Below are positions 1 through 7,000 of a stretch of DNA of 12,347 nucleotides, piece after piece (the stretch's first letter is position 1; every line of letters begins with the position of its first letter). Below the pieces are notes generated by a model that was not told where the DNA came from, ran no database searches, and was given only the letters and a program-made list of their open reading frames with translations. The stretch comes from JAXGTO01 sp040774885. GTDB lineage: Bacteria; Actinomycetota; Coriobacteriia; Coriobacteriales; Eggerthellaceae. The stretch is from positions 1 to 12,347 of the forward strand of contig JAXGTO010000043.1 of assembly GCA_040774885.1 (NCBI GenBank). Direction: 5' to 3'. A program made the translations under genes and the position numbers.

Positions 1-52
1 ATTCGCAAAGGGGTCCATGGGTTTGCCCCGCATCCGGGTAGAGCGTCCATGC

Positions 53-141
53 GGGCGGGCGCTTCCACCCTTCCTCATCGCTTGAGCAGCGCCAGTGCGC
101 TGCGCTCGTCGGGCGGGTGCTTCCACCCTTCCTCCTCGCTT
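53..141. repeat. Two direct copies of a 31-bp repeat, 58 bp apart
   Basis: Bases 53-83 and 111-141 share the pattern GGGCGGGyGCTTCCACCC followed by TTCCTCmTCGCTT, differing at only two positions. The copies start 58 bp apart. A shorter echo of the end (CTTCCTCGCTTACGC) occurs at 460-474. Function is unknown; this looks like intergenic repeat decay or local duplication. Confidence 0.55.
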
Positions 142-165
142 ACGCCACGGCCGAGCACGTGAAAT

Positions 166-293
166 TAACAAAAAGCGGCACTTTCCGCGATTTTTCATGC
201 GCAGTTTCGCCGAAACCAAAGTTTTGGAAGCAAAACCGCAGGTCACGGATTTTCGAGCTCATCGATAATCGCGGAAAGTGCCGCTTTTTGTTA
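166..293. repeat. Perfect 27-bp inverted repeat with 74-nt spacer
   Basis: Arm 166-192 is the exact reverse complement of arm 267-293, separated by 74 nt. Within each arm, GCGG-AAAGTG-CCGC followed by TTTTTG forms a small 4-bp hairpin with a T tract. The left arm reads this way on the minus strand and the right arm on the plus strand, so the element could stop transcription from both sides. This would include the permease transcript arriving from 491-1408. As a whole it resembles a miniature palindromic interspersed element. No transposase is present, and I cannot tell whether it is repeated elsewhere in the genome. Confidence 0.7.
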
Positions 294-314
294 CTTTTCG
301 CGGCATTCCGTTGT

Positions 315-432
315 CGCCGGCTGCGCAGAGAACCTTCTGCGGCGTTCCCCCCGACGCGATGGCCGCTTCGAGCTGCCGCCGGCTGCGCAGAGAACCTTCT
401 GCGGCGTTCCCCCGACGCGATGGCCGCTTCGA
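315..432. repeat. Tandem pair of about 57-bp hairpin-containing repeats
   Basis: Units 315-371 and 377-432 are identical except for a run of six versus five C. They start with CGCCGGCTGCGCAGAG and end with GATGGCCGCTTCGA; the period is 62 bp. A degenerate third start (CGCCGACTGTGCAGAG) is at 438-453. Each unit carries the hairpin CGCAGA-GAACCT-TCTGCG (324-341 and 386-403). The copies abut rather than being separated by unique spacers, so this is not a CRISPR array. Confidence 0.65.
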
Positions 433-490
433 CCCGACGCCGACTGTGCAGAGAGCCATCTTCCTCGCTTACGCAGCGATTGCGCCTGCG

Positions 491-1408
491 TCAGGGATTC
501 GGAATGCGGCGTGCACTCGAGGTGCCTTTGCGGCTGGGAACCTGGCTGAGCACCACGCCGAACAAGATCACCAACACGCCCACTATCTGCAGCCAGTCCA
601 CCTGTTCGCCCAGAAGAAGCCATGAGAAAAAGATGCCGCCGGGCAATTCGGAAGAAGCCAGGATGGTGGAAATGCCCGTCGGCAGATGCGGGCAGCCGAT
701 GCCGAACAGCGAAACGGGGAGCACCAACCCGAACAGTCCCAACCCCAGGCCGATGGGCGCCAGCTGCGGCAATTGCGGGCTGACGAAATAGGTGGGACAT
801 AAGATGAAGGCCAGTATGGTGCCGCCCAGGCACACGTACATGCCGCGCTGCGCCGCCGGCATGCCGGTGCCGACGCGTCCGGAATAGAACATGAACGCCG
901 TGCAGCTGATGGCCGCCGCCAGGGCACAAGCCATGCCCAGCGGATCAAAAGACGTTCCTTCACCGCTGATCAATCCGCTGGCCAACACGGTGCCAGCCAA
1001 CACCACCGCCGTTGCCGCCACTTGGCGCGCGTGCGGCAGCTTGCGCAGGGAAGCCGATTGGGCCACCATGCCCATCCAGGTGAACTGGAACAGCATCGTG
1101 ATGCCCGTTGCCACAGGCAGCCTCGTCAGCGCGAAGCCGTACAGGCAAGCCGTGGTGGCGGTCATTAGGCCCAGAGCCAACAGCTTCAGCAGGTCGTTGC
1201 CGGTGAGCGCCGTGCGGTGCGCGCCGCGGATGCATTGCACCGCCCATACGGCGGCAAACAGCAGGAATCCGAAGAACTCCTGCGTCATGACGGTTTGCTG
1301 CCAGGATGCATCGAGTCCGTAGCTCACCTTGTACAGCGTGCCCATGATGCCGTAGCTTGCCCCGCCGAGGAAAACGGCGGCGGCGTATTTCAGTCGTTTC
1401 GATTGCAT
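491..1408 (-). CDS. EamA/DMT-family 10-TM transporter
   Basis: Predicted inner-membrane permease of the drug/metabolite transporter superfamily, 305 residues, the usual length for a two-EamA-domain protein. Ten hydrophobic segments can be read at about 8-26, 40-59, 73-92, 98-117, 128-147, 156-175, 188-206, 218-236, 245-266 and 272-290, giving two five-helix repeats. The second repeat ends in the familiar EamA pattern, with ASSELPGGIFFSWLLLGE at 251-268 followed by a final Val/Leu-rich helix and a short basic tail. The start is chosen because MQSKRLKY gives a positive N-terminus right before helix 1. No Shine-Dalgarno precedes it, and a TACAAT -10 box ends seven bases upstream, so the mRNA may be leaderless. 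Substrate cannot be assigned from sequence; relatives move amino acids, nucleosides or drugs. It is divergent from the tRNA-Thr gene. Family confidence is high, substrate unknown. Confidence 0.88.
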   Translation of the reverse strand: MQSKRLKYAAAVFLGGASYGIMGTLYKVSYGLDASWQQTVMTQEFFGFLLFAAVWAVQCIRGAHRTALTGNDLLKLLALGLMTATTACLYGFALTRLPVATGITMLFQFTWMGMVAQSASLRKLPHARQVAATAVVLAGTVLASGLISGEGTSFDPLGMACALAAAISCTAFMFYSGRVGTGMPAAQRGMYVCLGGTILAFILCPTYFVSPQLPQLAPIGLGLGLFGLVLPVSLFGIGCPHLPTGISTILASSELPGGIFFSWLLLGEQVDWLQIVGVLVILFGVVLSQVPSRKGTSSARRIPNP

Positions 1409-1414
1409 CAGTGC

Positions 1415-1420
1415 ATTGTA
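1415..1420 (-). promoter_or_regulatory. -10 box for the EamA gene (leaderless candidate)
   Basis: On the minus strand TACAAT matches TATAAT at 5 of 6 positions and ends seven bases before the ATG at 1408. Transcription would therefore begin at or next to the start codon. No good -35 hexamer is visible at 16-18 bp. Together with the missing Shine-Dalgarno this suggests a leaderless mRNA. Confidence 0.4.
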
Positions 1421-1448
1421 GCGCCCGAATGGGCGGCCGAATACCCGT

Positions 1449-1477
1449 TTGCGCCGTATGGGTATCTGCTATATACT
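1449..1477 (+). promoter_or_regulatory. Promoter of tRNA-Thr
   Basis: TTGCGC (1449-1454), a 17-bp spacer, then TATACT (1472-1477). Start would fall near 1484, about 20 nt before the mature tRNA 5' end, a normal length for a precursor leader. Confidence 0.6.
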
Positions 1478-1503
1478 TCTCTTTCGCGCTTCGGCGCAGG
1501 TAT

Positions 1504-1579
1504 GCCAACGTGGCTCAGCTGGTAGAGCAACGCACTCGTAATGCGTAGGTCAGCGGTTCGAATCCGCTCGTTGGCTCCA
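1504..1579 (+). tRNA. tRNA-Thr(CGT)
   Basis: A full cloverleaf can be drawn. Acceptor stem GCCAACG (1504-1510) pairs perfectly with CGTTGGC (1569-1575). D stem GCTC/GAGC is 1513-1516 with 1525-1528. Anticodon stem ACGCA/TGCGT is 1530-1534 with 1542-1546. The anticodon loop is CTCGTAA with anticodon CGT (1537-1539), reading the threonine codon ACG. T stem AGCGG/CCGCT encloses TTCGAAT (1557-1563). The discriminator base is T1576, common in bacterial tRNA-Thr, and CCA is encoded at 1577-1579. It has its own promoter and an intrinsic terminator 11 nt downstream, so it is a monocistronic tRNA gene. Confidence 0.97.
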
Positions 1580-1589
1580 GGCATAATGG

Positions 1590-1625
1590 CAGGCCGCACC
1601 CGTTTTTACGCGTGCGGCCTGTTTT
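1590..1625 (+). terminator. Intrinsic terminator after tRNA-Thr
   Basis: A 10-bp perfect stem CAGGCCGCAC (1590-1599) / GTGCGGCCTG (1612-1621) with a 12-nt loop, followed by TTTT (1622-1625). Confidence 0.85.
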
Positions 1626-1759
1626 GCGTTCAGATGGATTGCGGATGAAATAAAGGGTGAAATCTTTCATCATGGATCATGCCTTCCTCCTTTCCCATCT
1701 GCGCGATTGCATGCGATGTTCTCTTTTGCAGGTTTGTGGTCTATTCATCGGCATCGCGT

Positions 1760-1765
1760 TATAGT
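1760..1765 (+). promoter_or_regulatory. Possible -10 box for the response-regulator gene
   Basis: TATAGT lies 46 bp upstream of the ATG at 1812. No convincing -35 hexamer sits at 16-18 bp, so this may be an activator-dependent promoter or a chance match. The ribosome site AAAGGAA (1794-1800) lies 11 nt before the ATG. Further upstream, GATGAAA (1644-1650) and TTTCATC (1665-1671) form a short inverted repeat of unknown meaning. Confidence 0.35.
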
Positions 1766-1811
1766 GACGGCATATGTTTGGTAGGTAAGGGCGAAAGGAA
1801 ACAGCCGCGCC

Positions 1812-2558
1812 ATGCGAATTTTGCTTTGCGACGACTCCCAGGAAGACCGCGATCGTTACACCGATCGCGTGCAGAAGCTGTGCACTTCCGAGCATGTTCC
1901 TTGCGATCTGTCTATCTTTGCTTCGGGCGGTGAGCTCCTCTTCGCGCTTGACGACATGCCCGACCAGCCGGATATCGTGGTGCTCGATATCATGATGCCG
2001 GGGACTGACGGACTTGAAGTGGCCACGCGGCTGCGCGACCGCGGGTTCGCGGGCGAAATCGTGTTCCTCACGTCCACGACCGATCGCATGATCCAAGCAT
2101 TCGATCTGCATGCCTTCAACTACGTGGTGAAAGAGGGCGGAATCGCCAAGCGCTTCGATGAGGTCATGCGCCGAGCCATTGCTGCAGCGCAGAAACGCCA
2201 TCGCGAATATCTGCTGCTCACCGGCGTAGGCGAGTATCGAAACGTACCCATCGAATCCATCGAGTACTTCGAAGTGGTGCGTAAGATCGTGGTGGTCCAC
2301 TACGAGGGTTCCAAGACGTTTGAATTCTATTCTACGTTGGGGCGGGTTGAAAACCTGCTGCTCCAATACGACTTCATCCGCGTGCACCGTTCGTATCTGG
2401 TGCATCGTCCCTACATCCAGGACTACGGCTACGACAAGCTCACGCTGGTAGATGGAACGCAGCTGCCGGTTGGGCGAAAATACCAGCCCGAATTCAAACA
2501 GGCCATGGAAGATGCGCAAGCGACGGGCATGCGCGTGGCGAAACTGGGGAAGGCCTAG
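1812..2558 (+). CDS. LytTR-family response regulator (REC + LytTR DNA-binding)
   Basis: Cytoplasmic transcription regulator of the AgrA/LytR/AlgR type, 248 residues. An N-terminal receiver domain (about 1-125) shows the acidic pair D7-D8, the phospho-acceptor D59 in VVLDIMMPG, T87 in VFLTST and the conserved lysine K107. The C-terminal LytTR domain (about 141-232) shows the typical FIRVHRSYLVHRPYI (188-202) and LPVGRKY (218-224) motifs that contact DNA direct repeats. All receiver catalytic residues are present, so phosphorylation is expected, yet no histidine kinase lies next to it here. The next gene starts 6 bp after the stop and its ribosome site overlaps the end of this gene, so the two are probably co-translated. 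It likely controls the surface-protein genes that follow, but that is inference. A kinase left of the window or elsewhere is possible. Confidence 0.92.
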   Translation: MRILLCDDSQEDRDRYTDRVQKLCTSEHVPCDLSIFASGGELLFALDDMPDQPDIVVLDIMMPGTDGLEVATRLRDRGFAGEIVFLTSTTDRMIQAFDLHAFNYVVKEGGIAKRFDEVMRRAIAAAQKRHREYLLLTGVGEYRNVPIESIEYFEVVRKIVVVHYEGSKTFEFYSTLGRVENLLLQYDFIRVHRSYLVHRPYIQDYGYDKLTLVDGTQLPVGRKYQPEFKQAMEDAQATGMRVAKLGKA

Positions 2559-2564
2559 TTCCGC

Positions 2565-3659
2565 ATGCTGGGCAACGCCGGCATATCCGCACTCCCGGTC
2601 AAGGCGGAACAGGCTTTCGGCTTGCATCTGCCCGCTGCTGATGGCTGTTGCCGCGACGGCAGGCGCACCTTCGTCATCCGATTGCTGCTTGCGGCGGCTT
2701 TCGTCTGCACCCTGTGTGCCGCATGCGCTCCGGCCGCTTTCGCCGACGAATGCCCGGCGGGCGGAAGTCACGATTTCGCTGCCCAGATCGTCACCTATCC
2801 TTCCGATGGTCAGCCGGGGCTTCGCCAGTACACGTGCCTCAAGTGCGGTTATTCGTATACCGAGCAGATTCCCGCCAGCGGCCATTCCTGGACAGCTTGG
2901 ACGGTCGAGTCCGAGCCCACCTGCACCCAGCAGGGCCTTACCTATCGCACATGCACCGTTTGCGGCGATGTGGAAGAAGAGTACGAACCCGCCCTCGGAC
3001 ACGACTACGTGCTGTCGGCGCACACGGATGCCACCTGCACCGATGCCGGCACCGACACTTACACGTGCTCGCGTTGCGGCGATTCGTACACCCAAGAGGG
3101 CCAAGCGGCCCTCGGACACGATTTCCAGCAAACGTCCCACACGGATGCCACCTGCACTGATGAGGGCGTCACGGTGCTCACCTGCAGTCGTTGCGGAGTC
3201 ACCGAAACGCAGACGCAGGCCGCGCTCGGCCACAATTGGGGTGAATGGATCGTCGATTCAGAAGCTACCGATACGCAGCCGGGCCATCGCCATCGCGTGT
3301 GCGCCAACGACTCTTTCCATGTCGAAGAAGAGGATATCCCTGCCACGGGGGTCGTCGCGGGTGGGTCGGACGGCGGGTCGGACGGCGATGCGGGCGATGC
3401 CCAAAACGGCCAATCCACAGGCAATCCCTTTACCGACCTCATGTTTTCCAAGCTGTATCCGGGAAGCGACCTCAACGTGATGGATGCCACGCTTTCAACG
3501 GCAACCATCGTTTGCTTGGTGGTGGCGGTGCTCCTGGTGTATCCGCTGCTCATGCCCGTGCTGTGGGCGCGTCGCAAGCATGCGACGCTGATGGCGGAAA
3601 AAGCGCAGCAGCGAACGGAAGCGGCAGACCGCAGGCGCAGGGAAGCGGGGCGTATCTGA
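2565..3659 (+). CDS. Secreted single-TM protein with Cys-rich CxxC...GH repeats
   Basis: Predicted exported, membrane-anchored protein of 364 residues; no named function is recognised. A signal peptide has its basic part at R33-R39, core 40-53 and a likely cut after AFA60. Then come five tandem modules of about 38 residues with the pattern C-x8/9-C-x2-C-x(9-12)-GH. CxxC pairs are at C91/C94, C130/C133, C168/C171 and C207/C210; leading cysteines at C120, C158 and C197; closing GH histidines at H107, H146, H185 and H223. Module 5 (about 225-262) has lost most of these residues. A Gly/Asp/Ser-rich linker (264-287) leads to a TM helix (about 313-335) and a strongly basic cytoplasmic tail (336-364). 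Such repeats occur in surface proteins of Firmicutes and Coriobacteria. The Cys3-His arrangement could bind zinc or form disulfides; which is not decidable here. The start at 2565 follows GGGGAAGG with 11-nt spacing but leaves an unusually long 32-residue pre-signal segment; TTG at 2622 is an alternative. It overlaps the next gene by one base. Confidence 0.8.
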   Translation: MLGNAGISALPVKAEQAFGLHLPAADGCCRDGRRTFVIRLLLAAAFVCTLCAACAPAAFADECPAGGSHDFAAQIVTYPSDGQPGLRQYTCLKCGYSYTEQIPASGHSWTAWTVESEPTCTQQGLTYRTCTVCGDVEEEYEPALGHDYVLSAHTDATCTDAGTDTYTCSRCGDSYTQEGQAALGHDFQQTSHTDATCTDEGVTVLTCSRCGVTETQTQAALGHNWGEWIVDSEATDTQPGHRHRVCANDSFHVEEEDIPATGVVAGGSDGGSDGDAGDAQNGQSTGNPFTDLMFSKLYPGSDLNVMDATLSTATIVCLVVAVLLVYPLLMPVLWARRKHATLMAEKAQQRTEAADRRRREAGRI

Positions 3660-3820
3660 TGACTTTGTCGAATTGGATAGAGCTGGCGGTTTTCGTCGTG
3701 GTGGTTGTCGTGGCCATCGTCGTGTATCGGCGCATCAAGGCGAAAAGCGACGACATCGAGGGCTTGGGCGGCATCCACGAACAAGACGATGAGTCGGGCC
3801 AGCCCGTGGGCAAAGCATGA
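3659..3820 (+). CDS. 53-residue single-TM microprotein
   Basis: Small membrane protein whose ATG overlaps the preceding TGA by one base (TGATG), a classic translational-coupling arrangement. It has a short N-terminus (MTLSNWIE), one Val-rich TM helix (about 7-23), a basic stop-transfer YRRIKAK, then a mostly acidic, glycine-containing cytoplasmic tail of about 25 residues. The positive residues after the helix predict N-out/C-in topology, the same as the protein before it. No family is recognised. It could be a partner subunit or regulator of the Cys-repeat protein in the membrane, but this rests only on gene order. The tight overlap and clean TM topology make it much more likely to be real than other short frames here. 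Confidence 0.7.
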   Translation: MTLSNWIELAVFVVVVVVAIVVYRRIKAKSDDIEGLGGIHEQDDESGQPVGKA

Positions 3821-4039
3821 CCCAGGGGTTATCGCACCTCGTTTCGGCGGTGTTTCCGCAGCGCAACACCCAGCCAATAATTCGCTCATTCGTCACACCG
3901 AGGGCCTGTTGGGCGCTGTCGGTGCGCCCTAGAACGTCATTCGTGCCATCCAGCTGACTTTTGTGCCCGAAGAAGGCACTATCCACCTTGAGAAAGAAAC
4001 ATCTCAAACGGGTGAAGGCAGAGTGAAAAGAGGTTTGCA
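3821..4039 (+). promoter_or_regulatory. Hairpin-rich leader upstream of the giant surface protein
   Basis: This 219-nt gap holds four potential RNA hairpins. They are GGTGTT/AACACC (3849-3854 with 3865-3870); GGGCGC/GCGCCC with a 7-nt loop (3911-3929); GTGCC/GGCAC (3963-3979); and a 10-bp stem CACC-TTGAGA / TCTCAA-ACG-GGTG with a 3-nt bulge (3984-4014). None is followed by a T tract, so none looks like a terminator, and the upstream operon may read through. AATAAT at 3876-3881 could be a -10 box, but its -35 is poor. The last stem ends 16 nt before the GAGG ribosome site (4030-4033), so it could affect translation. No known riboswitch class is recognised. Confidence 0.4.
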
Positions 4040-7000
4040 ATGCAATCTAATACGGGGAAGTCTCACACTATGAAACGAGGTGTCTCCATGGCGTGGCGCG
4101 TGCTGCTTGCCGCCTGCCTGGTGGTGACCCTCACGCCAATCGGTTCATATGCGGATGAAACGGCTGCGCAGCCCGCTCAGACGCTGACCGCTACGGCTGC
4201 AACCGCCGATTCCACGGCAGCGGCCGCAGCGACCGACCAGACGTCTGCATCCACGACAGCAACCGACAATGCTTCGGCAACCGGCACCAAGGCCGATTCC
4301 ACCGCTGCTGCAACGGCTGCCACCGATGCGACTGCTGCTGCGCCGACGGCTGCAGACAGCACAAAGGAGACGACTGAGTCTACAACGGAAAAGGTCGCGG
4401 CAACCGAAGCCGCCGCCGTTTCCGCCCAAGATGAAGAGCTCTCTGCTCAGGGCACCGTCGATGCCTCCATCACCCTGACCAGCAAGGCGACGGGCGAGGC
4501 CATCTCCGGCGTTACCTTCGAATTCTTCAAGAAGGACCTTTCAACGGGCGCGCTCACTTCGTTGGGCACTGACGTCACCGATGCCAACGGCGTGGCCAGC
4601 GTTTCGGTCAACGAGACCGGACGCTACGTTGCCAAGTACGTAAGCGGTTTGTCCTCGAAGTACGATGTGAACGCCGTGAGCGGACTTGAGTACGAGATCA
4701 CCGTGTCGTCCAACAACCAGCCCGGCGTTCAGCTTACCGAAGACTGGGGCCTGGGGCTTTCCGGTTTGGCGTTTCGCGATGTCGTCGGTTTAGACGGCAA
4801 TGTGGTCGCTGTCGGCAGGGTCAATGATGCCACCTACACCATCCCCGGATCATCTACCGTCGACGGCAAAGACATCGTTTTGAATCAGGCTGACGGCATG
4901 GGCGTTGTGCTGAAGATCGACCCGTCCACCGGCAAGATCGAGTGGGTAAAGCAGTTCGCGTCCGATAACGCCTCGTATTCGCTCACCGATCTCGGTGACA
5001 AGGTGGCCGTGGTCAATTACTCCCTATCCGGTTCCGGCAATCCGACCGTGGTGTACCTGTTCGATGCCGACGGCAACCAGACCGGGTCCTTCGAGGTCGA
5101 CAGCGACGACACTTGTTTCGACATCCATTCGACGAGCGATGGCGGCGTGGTGCTCGTCAACAAATCCAATCAGATCATGAAATACACGGCCGATGGCACC
5201 AAGGTATGGGGTCCGATTTCGATTGTCACCGAATCCAGCTTCGCCAAGTCCGTCATTCAAGATAGCGACGATACGTATGTGGTTTCCGGCGGCGGCAACA
5301 GCAACACCGCGTTCGTGGGCAAGTACACGATAGCCAACGGCGTTTCCACCACTGATTGGCTCTTCACCATCAAAGGTGCCAACACCTGCCGCTTCAACGA
5401 CGTCATCAAGACCGACGAAGGCGATTACGTGGCCAGCGGCGACATGACCTTCCCTGACGGCACCACCAGTTACACCATTCCCGCCAGCCAAACGGCCAGC
5501 GCCCAGCCCATCACCATTTCGACCAACCCCAACGGCAAGAAGGCCGCCCTCTTGGTCAAGTTCAATTCCGAGGGCAAGGTTATTTGGGCGCAGAGTTTGT
5601 TCTCTGAAAACTCCACTGCTACCGAAGCCGGCGAATTCAACAGCGTCTCTTTGGCCACCGATGGTGCAGGCGGATACGTGGTTTCCGGCAAGCTGTCCGG
5701 CACCGTCACCGTGCAGCCGGGCGATAATATCTTCGACCAAGTGGTAACCATCGTCACCAATTCCACCTCTACCACCGATGCCGTTATCGTGCGCTATACC
5801 GCCGATGGCAAGTACATCGACAGCTATCTGTACGGCACCGATACGGATCAGACCGGCACTGACGATCAGTATTACGGCAGCGCCGCCGTCGGTGACAAGG
5901 TGTATGCCCTGGGCAACGACGCCAACAAGAACATCGTGCAGCTTTCCAGCGCCCTCACGGCCACGCCGCGACCGGTGCAGGTGCCCAGCGCAGCCAAGTA
6001 CAAGGTGACCACCGCCGTGAACGATGCCGACGGCGGCACCATTTCGGGCCAGGGCTGGACCTACTGGGAAGAGGTCGAGGCCGGCGGCACCACCACCAAG
6101 GACATCACCGCCACGCCCAACGAGGGTTGGTATCTGGCCAGCGTGACGGTCAACGGCACCGTCGTCGCCACCCCCAACACCACCTCCTCCTACACGCTCG
6201 ATCCCCTCACTGTCAACGAGGACACCGAGGTCGTGGCCAACTTCGTCAAGGGCCTGGTTCCCACGGCCAAGTACCAGGTGACCTTCGAGAGCAACGGCGG
6301 CAGCGCCGTGGCATCCCAGACGGTGGAGGAAAACGCCACCGCCACGCAACCCGCCGATCCCACGCGCGATGGCTATGACTTCCGTGGTTGGTATTCCGAC
6401 GCTGCGCTCACCACGGCCTACGACTTCAGCACGCCCGTCACCGCCGACATCACGCTGTACGCCAAGTGGACTCAAGCTCCACAGGCCCAGGATCAATATA
6501 CGGTGACCTTCGAGAGCAACGGCGGCAGCGCTGTGGCATCCCAGACGGTGACGTCTGGCGCTACGGCCACCGAACCTGCCGACCCGACGTATGCCAATCA
6601 CGGATTCGACGGCTGGTACACCGACGCTGCGCTCACCACGGCCTACGACTTCAGCACGCCGGTCACCGCCGACACCACGTTGTACGCCAAGTGGCATGAG
6701 GTAACCGCCAGCGTGGTCAAGGGCGTATCCAGCGACACGGTGGCTCCGGGCGAAAACGCCTCGTACGCCATCACGGTAACCAACAACGAGAACGTGCCGA
6801 TCTCCGGCGTGTACGTGAAGGACTACCTGCCCGAATATACGCTGTACGTGTCGTGCGACAACGGCGGCATCTACCGTGGGGTAGATGCGAATGCCGACGG
6901 GCGCGAGTACGTCACCTGGTTCATCGATACGTTGCAGCCGGGTCAGAGCGTCACGTTGGATCTCACCGTGCTGGTAGACGAATGCGTGCCCATCGGAGCG

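Larger units (their letters stand above)
1..490. other. Repeat-rich intergenic stretch without a convincing gene
   Basis: Nothing here looks like a real gene. Open frames exist in several phases, but they translate into Arg/Pro/Ser-rich low-complexity peptides, start on repeats and overlap one another, which is typical of GC-rich noncoding DNA. The stretch lies downstream of the minus-strand permease. It holds a pair of 31-bp direct repeats at 53-141, a large inverted repeat at 166-293 and a tandem repeat at 315-432, each listed separately. The repeat cluster is loosely bracketed by the shared string CTTCCTC(CTC)GCTTACGC at 128-145 and 460-474. Whether a gene ends just left of the window cannot be seen. 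Confidence 0.6.

Noticed and set aside
315..453. CRISPR array
   Set aside because: Only two good units exist, they abut without unique spacers of constant length, and no cas gene is present.
117..929. Several overlapping frames in both directions at the left end
   Set aside because: They run over the repeats and into the permease, have Arg/Ser/Pro low complexity, and lack ribosome sites and domains.
1408..1599. Minus-strand frame of 63 residues across the tRNA
   Set aside because: It is the antisense translation of tRNA-Thr, a well-known false gene pattern (IRTADLRITSALLYQLSHVG type).
1677..3233. 518-codon minus-strand frame
   Set aside because: It lies opposite the response regulator and Cys-repeat gene, both with clear domains. 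Its composition is typical of a shadow frame.
2641..3480. Alternative plus-strand frame over the Cys-repeat gene beginning MAVAATAG
   Set aside because: It has no signal peptide or conserved pattern, while the chosen frame shows regular Cys repeats, a signal peptide and a TM helix.
3821..4039. c-di-GMP or another known riboswitch
   Set aside because: The conserved loops (for example GACGCAAAG of the c-di-GMP-I class) are absent; only generic hairpins can be supported.
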